Source: Bacillus timonensis (GTDB taxonomy: Bacteria; Bacillota; Bacilli; Bacillales; Bacillaceae_L). From it: 60,470 nt of DNA. Positions 43,595 to 53,990 of this stretch are shown here, piece after piece (the first letter of the stretch is position 1; each line of letters opens with the position of its first letter). Location: assembly GCF_000285535.1 (NCBI RefSeq), contig NZ_HE610988.1, positions 41,896 to 102,365 on the forward strand. Reading direction: 5' to 3'. The translations under genes were made by a program, and so were the position numbers. Under the pieces are notes generated by a model that saw nothing but the letters and a program-made list of their open reading frames with translations, made no database searches and had not been told where the DNA came from.

Positions 43595-44881
43595 TTATGC
43601 TGTGGATCCACCTTCGCCCTCAATTAACTTTCGATTTGCAGCAGATTTAGTTTGAACTGGTCCAGATGCATTTTGAATTTCGACTTGCCTGATTGGAAAA
43701 TACAATAGAATATGTCCCGCTCCGACGACCGCAAGCAAGATGGGAATGCTTTGCTTTTCATCAAAAAATATGACAGCAATTAAAAACAATACAATCGATA
43801 GAATCCTTCCAAGGTTTAAGAAGATCTCCCTGACAACTACATATTCAATTCTCATTTCTTTTGCGTTCCATCCCTTACCTATAACATCATAAGTTAATGA
43901 ATTATATGGTACAAGTAAAATAGGGTATGCTGCGCCAATGATAACACCATATAAAATCAGCCTTGCATAGGTTACCTCAAAAAGAATCGCAAATATTGCA
44001 AAATAAATCAGCAAACCACCAATAAGTATTGCCTTTTTGCGCATTTTCTTTTTGATTAACCTCGTTGCTAGAAAATAAAACAAAAAGGAGACGGCTGAAT
44101 TAATTAAACCAAACTTTCCTAAAGCCAACTCACTTTTAGTTGCAACGAAAACAAATACGGAAATAACAAATACAAATGTCCCTTCACGGATTCCTTGGAA
44201 AAAATGTGCATGTAAGATATTCTTCCAGTTCGAATTATATTTGCGTTCAGCTAGAATTCGTCCAAAAACAAAATCCCCTTCGGCACTCCGCCTTTTTAAG
44301 AAAAAGCTAAGCACAACTGCGCCTGAAAATAATCCTAAAGATATTCCGAAAATGACAGTGTAGCCAGTAAAGCTTTCCATTGAAGAAATAATAAGTCCAG
44401 CTGCAATGGGTCCAATCATTCCCGCAAATGAACCAAGCAATCCTAAAAAGCCGTTAAAAAAATCGCGCGTTTCAGGCTCCGTGATTTCAAAGGTTAAAAC
44501 ATTAAACGCTAGCCAATAAAAACCATAACCTATCCCAAGCAATGCCCCTAAAAGGAGTAGATATTGTGAGGCACTTTCGCCAATCCATAAAACCGTGATA
44601 TAAAAAATGGCTAAGAATGAAACTCCAAGCCTCAGTACGATTACTCTATCAATTTTTTTGGCCCATCTTCCTGCAAGAATAAAGGTTAATGGCTGTAAGA
44701 CGACGACGGCTAAATTATATAAGCCTAAATCCTTAAAATCGCCTGACTGCTTCCATAAGTACACATTTACAAATGTGTTTGATAAGGCAATACTTAGTGC
44801 ATACAATCCACCTATGATAAGTAACAAAATCAAATCCTTGTGTATGGGTACATCACCGAGTACCTTGTTAAAACGAAACAT
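43595..44881 (-). CDS. yqgE: MFS transporter YqgE
   Basis: This is a 428-residue membrane protein with about eleven or twelve helices and an MFS-like layout: helix 2-3 loop GRWAKKIDRVIVLRLG, central loop KRRSAEGDF, and a second repeat of the motif (RLIKKKMRKKAILIGG). Substrate unknown. It is located between sodA and pbpA, as yqgE is in B. subtilis. It starts after GGGGAGTC and is transcribed alone with its own terminator. Confidence 0.85.
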   Translation of the reverse strand: MFRFNKVLGDVPIHKDLILLLIIGGLYALSIALSNTFVNVYLWKQSGDFKDLGLYNLAVVVLQPLTFILAGRWAKKIDRVIVLRLGVSFLAIFYITVLWIGESASQYLLLLGALLGIGYGFYWLAFNVLTFEITEPETRDFFNGFLGLLGSFAGMIGPIAAGLIISSMESFTGYTVIFGISLGLFSGAVVLSFFLKRRSAEGDFVFGRILAERKYNSNWKNILHAHFFQGIREGTFVFVISVFVFVATKSELALGKFGLINSAVSFLFYFLATRLIKKKMRKKAILIGGLLIYFAIFAILFEVTYARLILYGVIIGAAYPILLVPYNSLTYDVIGKGWNAKEMRIEYVVVREIFLNLGRILSIVLFLIAVIFFDEKQSIPILLAVVGAGHILLYFPIRQVEIQNASGPVQTKSAANRKLIEGEGGSTA

Positions 44882-44942
44882 TTGCTGACTCCCCTTTACT
44901 ATCTACACTCATTATTGTGCGATAAAAAAAAGGAGATATACA

Positions 44943-45135
44943 AAGAAAAGTGCAAGCGCCTTGAAAGAGGAACATCGACTAACAACTGCCACGTCCTGTG
45001 GCAAACGTCGATATCAGCACGTCTTGTACAAGTCCGAAAAGCATAAGACAAGCGCTGACAGAAGGTGCAATTTACACTCCGAAGCGGTTGACTTATGACC
45101 GAGCCTATGGCGCCTGGAGCTAAACACAAAGAAAA
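44943..45135 (+). repeat. Dispersed repeat A, near-complete copy
   Basis: It begins GTGCAAGCGCCTTGAAAGAG and contains CTGCCACGTCCTGTGGCAAACG (two nested hairpins), CAGCACGTCTTGTACAAGTCC, AAGCATAAG, then TTGACTTATGACC and GGCGCCTGGAGCT. It is about 75% identical by eye to 50038-50215 over the first 120 bases. No coding content. Confidence 0.75.
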
Positions 45136-45160
45136 GCGGAGGGTGCCAACAAATAAGAAA

Positions 45161-45189
45161 AAAGCCAGTGGACACATCCACTGGCCTTT
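45161..45189 (-). terminator. Terminator of sodA
   Basis: GCCAGTGGA / TCCACTGGC followed by TTTTTTC on the minus strand, 23 bp past the stop. Confidence 0.88.
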
Positions 45190-45211
45190 AATCAAATACA
45201 CATTTGCGTAA

Positions 45212-45820
45212 TTATTTTGCAGAGTTATAACGGTTTGCTACTTCTTCCCAATTTACTACATTAAAGAATGCAGAAATATAATCAGGACGACGGTTTTGAT
45301 AGTTGAGGTAGTAAGCGTGCTCCCAAACATCAAGACCAAGAACTGGAGTTTTACCTTCCATTAATGGAGAGTCTTGGTTTGGAGTGCTTGTTACTTCAAG
45401 CTCACCGTTGTTAACAACTAACCAAGCCCAACCAGAACCGAAACGAGTTGTTGCTGCTTTTGTGAACTGGTCTTTGAATGCTTCAAAGCTTCCGAATTTG
45501 CTGTTGATTGCATCAGCTAATTCACCAGTTGGCTCACCGCCACCGTTTGGAGAAAGAATTGTCCAGAAAAGGCTGTGGTTAGCATGTCCACCACCATTGT
45601 TTCTTACTGCAGTGCGAATATCTTCTGGAACAGCATCAAGATTAGAAATTAGCTCTTCTACTGATTTGCTTTCTAGATCTGCCTTACCAGCAATTGCATT
45701 GTTTACATTCGTAACGTAAGTATTGTGGTGCTTAGTGTGGTGAATGTTCATTGTTTCCTTATCAATGTGTGGTTCTAAAGCATCATAAGCATAAGGTAAT
45801 TGTGGTAATTCGTATGCCAT
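45212..45820 (-). CDS. sodA: Superoxide dismutase (Mn)
   Basis: This 202-residue enzyme converts superoxide to peroxide and oxygen. It starts at ATG 45820 after AAGGAGG (a frame to 45892 exists but has no site). Metal ligands are in [21 protein letters not shown] and [19 protein letters not shown] is intact. The Mn form is inferred from the family. Confidence 0.96.
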   Translation of the reverse strand: MAYELPQLPYAYDALEPHIDKETMNIHHTKHHNTYVTNVNNAIAGKADLESKSVEELISNLDAVPEDIRTAVRNNGGGHANHSLFWTILSPNGGGEPTGELADAINSKFGSFEAFKDQFTKAATTRFGSGWAWLVVNNGELEVTSTPNQDSPLMEGKTPVLGLDVWEHAYYLNYQNRRPDYISAFFNVVNWEEVANRYNSAK

Positions 45821-46016
45821 TGTTTTATTCCTCCTTAAATATGTACATAATGTTGAACCTTTTGAAAACGTTTCGTCTTCAGTAGTCCTCACTTGTTAGA
45901 TTACCAAAATAAGTATAATCTTTCAAATAAAAAGCACTACTTATTCACTACATCTTTTTCATACATAATGATTATCACCAGATTTAAAGTTCCCTTTCCA
46001 CAATGAAATTATTCAA

Positions 46017-46499
46017 TTAAAAAACAACAATTAAAAAATAGATAATCATGATGGCTTGAATCATTCCTTTTGCTAGAACACCACTTAGAAAACCGATTAA
46101 AGAACCTACACCACTTTTAAATGAATCTTTAAGATTCTTTTTATGTACTAGTAATTCAGCTAAAAATGCTCCTACAAATGGACCAATGATAATTCCAAAA
46201 ATCGGAATTATAAAGGGGCCAATAAGAAGTCCAATCGTACTTCCCCAAACAGCTGCTTTGCTTCCACCGTATTTTTTCACGCCAAGTAAATTAGTTGCGT
46301 AATCCACCCCAAGCAATAATAGTAGAAACAATCCTTCAATCACCCAGAACACAATCGTTAATGAATCAAAACCTTCAAAGAATCCATAAACTAAAAAACC
46401 TGCTGCAATAAAGAGCACACTTGGAATAATTGGATAGACAAGCCCAACAAACGCAATCACAAATAATACAATAATAATCGCCCACATAAGAAATCCCAC
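46017..46499 (-). CDS. yqgC: DUF456 membrane protein YqgC
   Basis: This 160-residue protein with four to five hydrophobic segments and the glycine-rich [23 protein letters not shown] matches DUF456. GTG 46499 follows GGAGGCC. Function unknown. The position beside sodA matches B. subtilis yqgC. Confidence 0.85.
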   Translation of the reverse strand: MGFLMWAIIIVLFVIAFVGLVYPIIPSVLFIAAGFLVYGFFEGFDSLTIVFWVIEGLFLLLLLGVDYATNLLGVKKYGGSKAAVWGSTIGLLIGPFIIPIFGIIIGPFVGAFLAELLVHKKNLKDSFKSGVGSLIGFLSGVLAKGMIQAIMIIYFLIVVF

Positions 46500-46518
46500 A
46501 CTATTGGCCTCCTTTTAA

Positions 46519-46554
46519 AAAAGATACAAGGCATACATTTGCCTTGTATCTTTT
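46519..46554. terminator. Terminator after the Na/Pi transporter gene
   Basis: AAAAGATACAAGGC / GCCTTGTATCTTTT, a 14-bp perfect stem with an eight-base loop. Confidence 0.88.
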
Positions 46555-46566
46555 GGTTTAAGAATA

Positions 46567-48201
46567 TTAAAGATGTCTTTCTCCTAAAACTGCTTCTGCA
46601 ATATTTACAGCATGGTCACCAATTCGCTCTAAATTACTTATAATGTCCACGAAAACAATACCTGCTTGTCCCGAACATTTACCTTCAGTTAACCGAAGAA
46701 TATGCTTCTTTCTTAATGAACGCTCCATCGAATCGATTTTTTCCTCTTGTTTAACAACATCTATCGCAACAGTACGATCATTATTTTGAAGACATTGTAT
46801 TGCTTCACTTACTGTATAGGTTGTTAATTTAAACATTTCATTTAAATCTTCCATTGCACCCTCGGTTAACTTAACTTTATTTGAAATTTGGTAGTCAACC
46901 AATTCTACTACGTTTTCGAAGTGATCCCCAATTCTTTCAATGTCACGACAAGTATTAACTAACGTAGAGTGCAACCCAGATTCCTGCGCTGAAAGCGACC
47001 TAGTTGAAATTTTGACTAAGTAGTCAGTAATTTTTTTATCGAGATTATTGATAGCATCTTCGATTTGAAGTGCATTATCCGCAAATTTTTGCGATTTTTC
47101 ATTTAAATACGTATTCGTTTCCTCAAGACCTTTAACTGCGAATTCTCCCATTCGTACAACTTCTTCCCTTGCCTGTCCTAATGCAATCGAAGGGGACTGT
47201 TGTATAAAAACAGGATCTAAATGTTTCGCTTTGTATTCAATGATTGATTCTTCACCTGGAATTAACTTCGTAACAATGAATGCTAAGGCTGCAATGAACG
47301 GGAACTGAATAATTGTATTTGTCACATTAAATGTACCGTGTGCAAATGCAATTGTCATTTCTGGATTAAGATTTAATACATCTTGTAAAAAGATAATAAA
47401 CTTCGTAAATGGTACAAGTAAAATCATGAATATGGTTGTTCCGATGATATTAAAGAGTACGTGCGTTAAAGCAGCTCTTTTCGCCGCAACCGATGCCCCG
47501 ATAGAAGCTAAAACAGCAGTAATTGTTGTCCCGATGTTATCACCAAACAATACCGGTAATGCTGCATTAATATCTAACAAACCTTCACCAAATAATCCTT
47601 GCAAGATACCAATCGTGGCACTTGAGCTTTGGACGATTACAGTAAATGCCGTACCAATTACAACACCCAAAATGGGGTTTGAACTCATATTTACAGTTAA
47701 ATCATGAAACGCTTCAAGAGTACGGAGAGGCTTCATTCCATCTCCCATTAGCTCCAATCCTAAGAAAAGAGCACCAAAGCCGAACACAATTTGTCCAAAG
47801 TTATGAATTCTTTTATTTTTAAAGAAAAATAATAGGATTGCTCCAAGTGCTATAATCGGTAGTGCGTAATCGGAAATTTTAATACCAATGATAAAAGCAG
47901 TAATCGTTGTCCCTATATTTGCTCCCATTATAACGCCGATTGCTTGTCTTAGCGTCATAAACCCTGCACTAACCAATCCTACTACTATTACTGTAGTTCC
48001 TGAACTACTTTGGATTAAACAAGTTACAAAAACACCGGCGAGAACACCCATAAATGGGTTGGTTGTAAACTTATCTAAAATATCCCGTAGTTTATCTCCA
48101 GCAGACTTTTGCAGTCCATCCCCCATATATTTGATACCAAATAGGAAGATACCTAGTCCACCTATAAACTGAAATATCATACTTTGTACATCTAATTCCA
48201 C
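46567..48201 (-). CDS. Na/Pi cotransporter family protein with PhoU-like domain
   Basis: This 544-residue protein has two inverted Na/Pi cotransporter repeats (TCLIQSSSGTTVIVVGLV and VIVQSSSATIGILQGLF) with the QSSS motifs and GANIGTT/GDNIGTT, then a C-terminal PhoU-like helical domain (about 335-535) with CRDIERIGDHFENV and ISNLERIGDHAVNI. It probably moves phosphate with sodium. GTG 48201 follows GGAGTTGG. An intact A7 run at 47029-47035 lies within the PhoU domain. Together with pst it gives this region two phosphate systems. Confidence 0.9.
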   Translation of the reverse strand: MELDVQSMIFQFIGGLGIFLFGIKYMGDGLQKSAGDKLRDILDKFTTNPFMGVLAGVFVTCLIQSSSGTTVIVVGLVSAGFMTLRQAIGVIMGANIGTTITAFIIGIKISDYALPIIALGAILLFFFKNKRIHNFGQIVFGFGALFLGLELMGDGMKPLRTLEAFHDLTVNMSSNPILGVVIGTAFTVIVQSSSATIGILQGLFGEGLLDINAALPVLFGDNIGTTITAVLASIGASVAAKRAALTHVLFNIIGTTIFMILLVPFTKFIIFLQDVLNLNPEMTIAFAHGTFNVTNTIIQFPFIAALAFIVTKLIPGEESIIEYKAKHLDPVFIQQSPSIALGQAREEVVRMGEFAVKGLEETNTYLNEKSQKFADNALQIEDAINNLDKKITDYLVKISTRSLSAQESGLHSTLVNTCRDIERIGDHFENVVELVDYQISNKVKLTEGAMEDLNEMFKLTTYTVSEAIQCLQNNDRTVAIDVVKQEEKIDSMERSLRKKHILRLTEGKCSGQAGIVFVDIISNLERIGDHAVNIAEAVLGERHL

Positions 48202-48471
48202 AATGCCAACTCCTATATTTTTGATATTGTAAGCAAACCCATAAAAAATAGTACCCTAGTCTTTTTTTATGTAAAGGTAATATTAAGTAAATTTACAAAC
48301 CTGTAACATTAAGAATCCTATTTACTCTCGTACGCCTATTTTTAACTCAACCAGTCAAAATATGTATTTCTAGTTTCCCTATTAAATTGTTGTCTCTTTT
48401 CTATTAACTTTAGGAATATATGGGCAGGACAAGCATATTCTGTAGTAAGTAGACTTACTGGAGGGCTTGAG

Positions 48472-48798
48472 ATGAAGCGTTTTTTTGGATTTCTAGCGAT
48501 TGTATTTATTTTGTATATTATTTATTACGATGTAAGTGTTGGAACACTACCAGTAGTAAAAAATAAAACAGTATCAGCCGAAGAAGTGATTGTTAAAACT
48601 CCAATTCATCCATATAAGGAAATGAAGGTAACGGCCGGTGACACTTTACTATCAATAGTTGAAGAATTGAATGAAGGGAAGCAGATCACATCCATCGAAT
48701 CTGTCATTAAGGATTTCGAGGAACTTAACCCTAAAAGCAAAGCCGAGCTTCTACAAATTGGTAAAACGTATAAATTCCCATTATATACAAATGAATAA
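48472..48798 (+). CDS. Membrane-anchored LysM-domain protein
   Basis: This 108-residue protein has an N-terminal membrane helix (FFGFLAIVFILYIIYY) and a C-terminal LysM-like domain (MKVTAGDTLLSIVEELNEG ... LLQIGKTYKFPLY). It should lie outside the membrane and may bind peptidoglycan. The start follows GGAGGGCTTGAG. It is upstream of ispG and on the same strand, separated by 141 bp. Confidence 0.78.
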   Translation: MKRFFGFLAIVFILYIIYYDVSVGTLPVVKNKTVSAEEVIVKTPIHPYKEMKVTAGDTLLSIVEELNEGKQITSIESVIKDFEELNPKSKAELLQIGKTYKFPLYTNE

Positions 48799-48939
48799 GG
48801 GTATTTTCTTGTCAATTTATTATTTCAACTGTAAAATAGGCAAGTAATGATCCTTTAGACTAGATATTTTTTTAATAAAGGATTACCCTTATATAAGTGA
48901 CAAATGATTATAAAGCTTTAACTTAAAGGAGCGATATTC

Positions 48940-50037
48940 GTGAGTGAAATCATCCATCGTACTAAAACACGTCCTGTAAAGGTAGGGAATTTAACGATTG
49001 GTGGTAACAATGAAGTAGTTATTCAAAGTATGACCACTACAAAGACACATGATGTTGAAGCAACCGTTGCAGAAATCAAACGCCTTGAAGAAGCAGGTTG
49101 TCAAATTGTTCGCGTAGCATGTCCTGATGAGCGTGCAGCAAATGCAATTCCAGAAATCAAAAAGAGAATTTCAATTCCACTTGTAGTTGATATACATTTT
49201 GATTATAAATTAGCATTAAAAGCGATTGAGGGCGGAGCCGACAAAATTCGGATTAACCCTGGTAATATTGGTCGTAAAGAAAAGGTGGAAGCTGTTGTAA
49301 AGGCAGCGAAGGAAAAAGGAATTCCAATTCGTATCGGTGTAAACGCTGGTTCTTTAGAGAAACGTATCCTTGATAAGTACGGATATCCAACAGCGGACGG
49401 TATGGTTGAGAGTGCATTGCATCATATTAAAATATTAGAAGACCTTGATTTCCACGATATTATCGTGTCAATGAAGGCATCTAGTGTACCACTTGCAATT
49501 GAAGCTTACGAAAAAGCCGCTCAGGCGTTCGATTACCCACTACACTTAGGGATTACTGAATCTGGAACACTTTTCTCTGGAACAGTTAAAAGTGCGGCTG
49601 GTTTAGGTGCTATTTTAAGTAAGGGAATCGGAAATACGTTACGTATTTCACTAAGCGCAGACCCTGTCGAGGAAGTAAAAGTTGCTAGAGAATTATTAAA
49701 GTCATTTGGCTTAGCGGCTAATGCTGCAACATTAATTTCTTGCCCTACATGCGGACGTATTGAAATTGACTTAATCAAAATTGCAAATGAAGTTGAAGAG
49801 TATATTTCAACAATTAAAGCACCAATAAAGGTTTCAGTATTAGGCTGTGCGGTAAACGGTCCTGGTGAGGCTCGTGAGGCTGATATCGGTATTGCAGGTG
49901 CACGAGGAGAAGGCCTACTATTCCGTCACGGTAAAACTGTACGTAAAGTACCTGAAGAAACCATGGTAGAAGAATTGAAAAAAGAAATTGACAAGCTTGC
50001 TGAAGAATATTACGCAAAACAAGCTGCTGAAAAATAG
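48940..50037 (+). CDS. ispG: 4-hydroxy-3-methylbut-2-enyl diphosphate synthase
   Basis: This 365-residue Fe-S enzyme carries out the penultimate step of the MEP isoprenoid pathway. The start [21 protein letters not shown] is typical; the 4Fe-4S cysteines are in [11 protein letters not shown] and [15 protein letters not shown] 48940 follows AAAGGAGCG. ispH, encoding the next enzyme, lies 7.5 kb downstream on the same strand. Confidence 0.96.
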   Translation: MSEIIHRTKTRPVKVGNLTIGGNNEVVIQSMTTTKTHDVEATVAEIKRLEEAGCQIVRVACPDERAANAIPEIKKRISIPLVVDIHFDYKLALKAIEGGADKIRINPGNIGRKEKVEAVVKAAKEKGIPIRIGVNAGSLEKRILDKYGYPTADGMVESALHHIKILEDLDFHDIIVSMKASSVPLAIEAYEKAAQAFDYPLHLGITESGTLFSGTVKSAAGLGAILSKGIGNTLRISLSADPVEEVKVARELLKSFGLAANAATLISCPTCGRIEIDLIKIANEVEEYISTIKAPIKVSVLGCAVNGPGEAREADIGIAGARGEGLLFRHGKTVRKVPEETMVEELKKEIDKLAEEYYAKQAAEK

Positions 50038-50215
50038 AAAAGCGCCTTGCAAGAGGAACATCGACTAACTACTGCCACGTCCTGTGGCAAACGTCGTTGT
50101 CAGCACATCCTGTGCAAGTCCAACAAGCATAAGAATAGCCGGTGAGAAGGATGCCTTATATCCTTATTGACGGGATTAGCTTATGACATCGAGGGGCTGA
50201 GGGTGCTTGCGTTAG
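50038..50215 (+). repeat. Dispersed repeat A, second copy
   Basis: It starts directly at the ispG stop: AAAGCGCCTTGCAAGAGGAA, then CTGCCACGTCCTGTGGCAAACG, CAGCACATCCTGTGCAAGTCC, AAGCATAAG, ATTAGCTTATGAC. Same orientation as 44943-45135. The hairpins could act on the ispG mRNA end. Confidence 0.75.
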
Positions 50216-50230
50216 AAACAACAAAGATAA

Positions 50231-50266
50231 AAATAAGCCCGGCACACGAAAGTGTCGGGCTTATTT
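50231..50266. terminator. Bidirectional terminator ispG / yqfX
   Basis: AAATAAGCCCGGCAC / GTGTCGGGCTTATTT, 15 bp with one mismatch. Confidence 0.92.
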
Positions 50267-50289
50267 TATATTTCATATGGTTTTACTTG

Positions 50290-50676
50290 TTAAAAGAATG
50301 GGAGGATAAAGATGCCTACGATAATCGATACAGCACCAATCCCGATTGCCCATGCTCCTAAACCAGTTGCTCCACGTCGACGTGCGATAAAACCAATGAT
50401 AATACCTGCTGCTCCTAATAATACAGGCATTACAAATAAGGAAATGATTGATAAAGCAAGAGCAAGCCAGCCTAAGCCTGCACCACCTGCTCTATCTTGA
50501 GTGTTATCCCCTACATAGTTCGCCTCACGCTTTGTGGTTCCATAATTGATTGGAGCGGCAACCTCTGCTGCCGTTTCCTCATTATAGCTTGAGTCAGCAT
50601 TTGCACCTAAGTTTGGATCAACGTATTCAAACTCATCGTCGCGAATCTTTCTTACGTTAGTATCTTCATTTGCCAT
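50290..50676 (-). CDS. yqfX: YqfX-like membrane protein
   Basis: This 128-residue protein has a hydrophilic acidic N-terminus (about 1-62) and a C-terminal pair of membrane helices (LGWLALALSIISLFVMPVLLGAAGIIIGF, GLGAWAIGIGAVSIIVGIFIL) separated by ARRRGATG. The layout fits the small DUF4190-like YqfX protein beside ispG. Function unknown. Confidence 0.75.
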   Translation of the reverse strand: MANEDTNVRKIRDDEFEYVDPNLGANADSSYNEETAAEVAAPINYGTTKREANYVGDNTQDRAGGAGLGWLALALSIISLFVMPVLLGAAGIIIGFIARRRGATGLGAWAIGIGAVSIIVGIFILPFF

Positions 50677-50803
50677 GCTTATCCCTCGCTTTCCTTATGG
50701 GTAAGGAGCATTTATAGTATGAGTTAAGGAAGAGGGAAATATGATTGTTAATCATTAACTATAGAACCAGTATAAATTCTAACATAAATTGCGTTGCGAC
50801 TAT

Positions 50804-51217
50804 TTACTCTCTACAATCCGGGCATGATCCATAAATTTCGAATTTATGGCCAGTAATATCATATCCCGATAAATTATCGATCATTTTATCCATCGGGCAG
50901 GATTCAATCTCTTTTGTTTTTCCACATTCTAAGCAAATAAAATGATGGTGGTGATGACTTCCACCACAAGTAAATCGGAAATGTTTTTCACCTGAAAGCT
51001 CCGTCATCTCCAGAATATTTAGTTCCACAAATAGTGAAAGGTTTCTGTAAATCGTATCAAAGCTTAGTCCCGGATAGTTTCCCTTTAATCTGTCCAAAAC
51101 ATCCTTGGCTGTTAAATATTTATCAGAAGTAGAAAATAGTTCAAGCATTTCTTGCCTTTTTCCTGTATGTTTAAACCCTTTTTCTTTCATTAACTGCATT
51201 GCTTCAGATACATTCAT
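50804..51217 (-). CDS. zur: Zinc uptake repressor Zur
   Basis: This 137-residue Fur-family protein has a winged helix ([38 protein letters not shown]) and metal sites: [22 protein letters not shown] and SCPDCRE, giving the two structural CxxC pairs and a His cluster. ATG 51217 overlaps the znuB stop by four bases (ATGA), which fixes the start against the longer frame to 51247. It would repress zinc uptake, including its own operon. Confidence 0.93.
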   Translation of the reverse strand: MNVSEAMQLMKEKGFKHTGKRQEMLELFSTSDKYLTAKDVLDRLKGNYPGLSFDTIYRNLSLFVELNILEMTELSGEKHFRFTCGGSHHHHHFICLECGKTKEIESCPMDKMIDNLSGYDITGHKFEIYGSCPDCRE

Positions 51218-52056
51218 ACTGCTCTTCCTTTCCACCATTTTTTCCAACTTATTGCACCTAAAAGAATAATGATTGCTAATACAACGATGGTTCCTCCAGA
51301 AGCCAAGTCAAGATAATATGAAAGCACTAATCCAAAAATGACTGCAAGTTCTCCAAATACAACAGAGAGGATAATGGTTTGTTTAAACCCTTTTGATATC
51401 CGAATAGCTGCCGCAACCGGTAATGTCATTAAAGATGACACCAATAAAATGCCGACAATTCTCATCGATGCTGCTATTACTAATGCAACAGTAACAATAA
51501 AGATAAAGTGAATGGTTTTCGAATTTATCCCTGAAACAGCTGCATGCTCTTCATCAAATGATAAAAGAAATAGTTCCTTGTATAGAAACACAACAATCAA
51601 AATAACAAGCACGGAAATTCCGAGGATGGTCCATAAATCAGACCGGCTTATCGCACTCACACTACCAAATAAATAATTAAATAAATCTGTATTAAAGCCG
51701 TCAGCAAGAGAAATAAAAATAACTCCTAAACCAATCCCACCTGATAAAATAATTGGAATTGCCAGCTCTTGATAATGCTTATACACCGTTCTTAACCGTT
51801 CAATAAAAAGAGAACCGGCGACTGAAAATGTCATTCCCATGTAAATTGGATTAATTGGCGTTGATAAGCCCAACTTTTTTTCCAGTAAGAGACTTGCAGC
51901 TATTCCTGCTAATGTAACATGACTTAATGCGTCAGCGATGAGTGAGAGTCTCCTAACCACAATAAAAACCCCTAGTAAAGGTCCTATAAATCCAATCAGC
52001 AAACCACTTAGGAATGCATTCTGTAAAAATTCATATTGAAAAATGTCTACTAGCAT
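51214..52056 (-). CDS. znuB: Zinc ABC transporter permease (ZnuB-like)
   Basis: This is an ABC-3 family permease of about 280 residues with eight or so helices: [37 protein letters not shown] (the family signature) and [30 protein letters not shown] 52056 follows GGAAGGTG. The operon with znuC and zur makes zinc the likely substrate rather than manganese. No substrate-binding lipoprotein gene (znuA) is present here. Confidence 0.9.
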   Translation of the reverse strand: MLVDIFQYEFLQNAFLSGLLIGFIGPLLGVFIVVRRLSLIADALSHVTLAGIAASLLLEKKLGLSTPINPIYMGMTFSVAGSLFIERLRTVYKHYQELAIPIILSGGIGLGVIFISLADGFNTDLFNYLFGSVSAISRSDLWTILGISVLVILIVVFLYKELFLLSFDEEHAAVSGINSKTIHFIFIVTVALVIAASMRIVGILLVSSLMTLPVAAAIRISKGFKQTIILSVVFGELAVIFGLVLSYYLDLASGGTIVVLAIIILLGAISWKKWWKGRAV

Positions 52057-52060
52057 TGTT

Positions 52061-52834
52061 TCACCTTCCATGGCTATGATCATGGGTAATTACTTGGAGC
52101 GAATGTCCATAAAATTGGGATAAATCTGGGTCTGCAAACATGTCAAATTCTTTCGCACTTCCATGGAAATGCAGATGTTTATTCAAACACGCAACATGTG
52201 ACACTTTATCCGAAATGGTCCCTACGTCATGAGTAACTAAAATCAGTGTAATTCCCTTTTTTTTATTTATATCTTCAAGCATATTGTAAAAAGTTTGGAC
52301 TGTTTGTGCATCAACACCCACTGTCGGTTCATCAAGGATGAGGAGATCTGGTTCGCTAACAAGAGATCTTGCGATAAAGACACGTTGTTGTTGACCTCCA
52401 GAAAGCTCTCCAATGTTCCGATATAAAAACTTTTCCATACCAACAGATTGAAGAGCTTCGATTACTTTTTTCTTATGTTCATGCTTAAAAAAACGAAATA
52501 ATCCTAGCTTTGCTGTCAGTCCGCTAGAAACAACTTCAAAAACAGTGGCCGGAAATCCTGAGTTAAAACTATTAGCTTTTTGGGAAACAAAACCGATTCT
52601 AGTCCAGTCTTTAAACTTCGAAATCGGTGTCCCAAATAATTCGATGGATCCTTTCTGAAGTTTTACAAGTCCAAGAATACTTTTTAAAAGAGTTGTTTTC
52701 CCAGAACCATTAGGGCCCACAATAGCCAAGAACGAGCCGCTAGGGACAACTAAGTGAATATTTTCTAATACGGTTTGATTGTCATATCGATAGGAAAGGT
52801 CCTTTATGGTTAATACCGAATTTGTTTTTTTCAA
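52061..52834 (-). CDS. znuC: Zinc ABC transporter ATPase (ZnuC-like)
   Basis: This 257-residue ATPase has Walker A (GPNGSGKTTLLKSIL), signature ([15 protein letters not shown]), Walker B (PDLLILDEPTVGVD), H-loop (VTHDVGTI) and a His-containing tail (HSLQVITHDHSHGR) that could handle metal. TTG 52834 follows AAGGTGATTAC. It is the first gene of znuC-znuB-zur, with a Zur-like box 36-50 bp upstream. Confidence 0.92.
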   Translation of the reverse strand: MKKTNSVLTIKDLSYRYDNQTVLENIHLVVPSGSFLAIVGPNGSGKTTLLKSILGLVKLQKGSIELFGTPISKFKDWTRIGFVSQKANSFNSGFPATVFEVVSSGLTAKLGLFRFFKHEHKKKVIEALQSVGMEKFLYRNIGELSGGQQQRVFIARSLVSEPDLLILDEPTVGVDAQTVQTFYNMLEDINKKKGITLILVTHDVGTISDKVSHVACLNKHLHFHGSAKEFDMFADPDLSQFYGHSLQVITHDHSHGR

Positions 52835-52869
52835 GTAATCACCTTATTTACAGTTTATTTCGCCCTTAT

Positions 52870-52884
52870 TAAGAATCATTACGA
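52870..52884 (-). promoter_or_regulatory. Zur-box-like operator of znuCB-zur
   Basis: On the minus strand: TCGTAATGATTCTTA. The left half fits the bacillar Zur box (TCGTAATnATTACGA) exactly; the right half differs at three positions. Confidence 0.65.
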
Positions 52885-52942
52885 TTTATACTTTATGAAG
52901 TATACAGGATGATTTTCATAAAGTAAAGAAATTGATAATGAC

Positions 52943-53013
52943 AAAAAAAGACTAACCCATTTTTGAAAGGAACTGTTTGTTAACAGAACTTTTTAAAAAA
53001 GGGCTAATCCTTT
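52943..53013 (-). terminator. Compound terminator of yqfU
   Basis: On the minus strand, AAAGGATTAGCCCTTTTTT pairs with AAAAATGGGTTAGTCTTT around an inner hairpin (AACTGTTTG / AACAGAACT region), ending in a T-run. It directly follows the yqfU stop. Confidence 0.75.
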
Positions 53014-53014
53014 A

Positions 53015-53884
53015 TTAGTGGACAGCTGATTTGAAGCGGCCACCTCTTACTTCATGCGTGTCCATAATCGTAATAAACGCATTTGGATCAATCTCCTGAA
53101 TAATACCTTTAAGTTTAGTTACCTCAAGTCTTGTCACAACTACATACACAACTTCCTTTTCTTCGTCTGTATATCCACCTCTACCTTTCAGTTTCGTTGT
53201 ACCACGACCAAGGCGATGTAAGATAGCATCAGAAATCTCATCAAACTGATCAGAAACGACAATTGCAGCCTTTGTTTCGTCTAAGCCCTCCACCACCGCA
53301 TCTATTGTTTTAAAGGCAATATAATAGGCTAACACGGAATACATTGCTGACTCAATACCAAATACAAAACCAGCAACTGCAAAAATAAAGATATTGATAA
53401 ACATTACAAATTCCCCAACAGAGAACGGTAATTTTTTTGTTAAAATGATGGATAAAATTTCAGTTCCATCCATCGATCCACCATTGCGAATTACAATCCC
53501 TACCCCTGTACCAAGAAGAAGACCTCCAAATACAGCTGCAAGAATTGGTTCAATATCAAACGGTTGTATATAGTGAAGCAAGGTTTCGATTATCGCCAGT
53601 GCAACAATACCTAAAATTGAAGACCACATAAAGGTTTTGCCAATTTGCTTATAGCCAGAATACATAAATGGTAGATTAAAGACCACGACAAGAAACCCAA
53701 ATGTAATATAACTTGGTGTTAAATAATCAACAATTAAGGATATACCAATAATTCCACCATCAATAATTTTGTTTGGAATTAAGAAAAGTTCAATGGAGGT
53801 TGCAGCTAAACCTGCACCAATCATAATCATGACAACTCTTAGCACTCTATGGAAAACGCTTTCCTTCTTGTGCACTCTGTTCAT
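53015..53884 (-). CDS. yqfU: YitT-family membrane protein YqfU
   Basis: This 289-residue protein has five or six membrane helices ([46 protein letters not shown]) and a C-terminal DUF2179 domain ([34 protein letters not shown]). Transport or regulation has been suggested for the family; substrate unknown. It follows znuC in gene order but is separated from it by a terminator. Confidence 0.88.
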   Translation of the reverse strand: MNRVHKKESVFHRVLRVVMIMIGAGLAATSIELFLIPNKIIDGGIIGISLIVDYLTPSYITFGFLVVVFNLPFMYSGYKQIGKTFMWSSILGIVALAIIETLLHYIQPFDIEPILAAVFGGLLLGTGVGIVIRNGGSMDGTEILSIILTKKLPFSVGEFVMFINIFIFAVAGFVFGIESAMYSVLAYYIAFKTIDAVVEGLDETKAAIVVSDQFDEISDAILHRLGRGTTKLKGRGGYTDEEKEVVYVVVTRLEVTKLKGIIQEIDPNAFITIMDTHEVRGGRFKSAVH

Positions 53885-53990
53885 CCCATCACTCCAATTC
53901 GAAATGAATTACCTTTTTTTATAGATTGTTTTATGCACACACCAACTCATGATGAAATAGACTAACGAGAGGAAGGTGAAGATTCTAACA

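Noticed and set aside
48940-50037. Several long frames antisense to ispG, ispH, sodA, the Na/Pi transporter and glcK
   Set aside because: They mirror highly conserved genes and carry no ribosome sites or family motifs.
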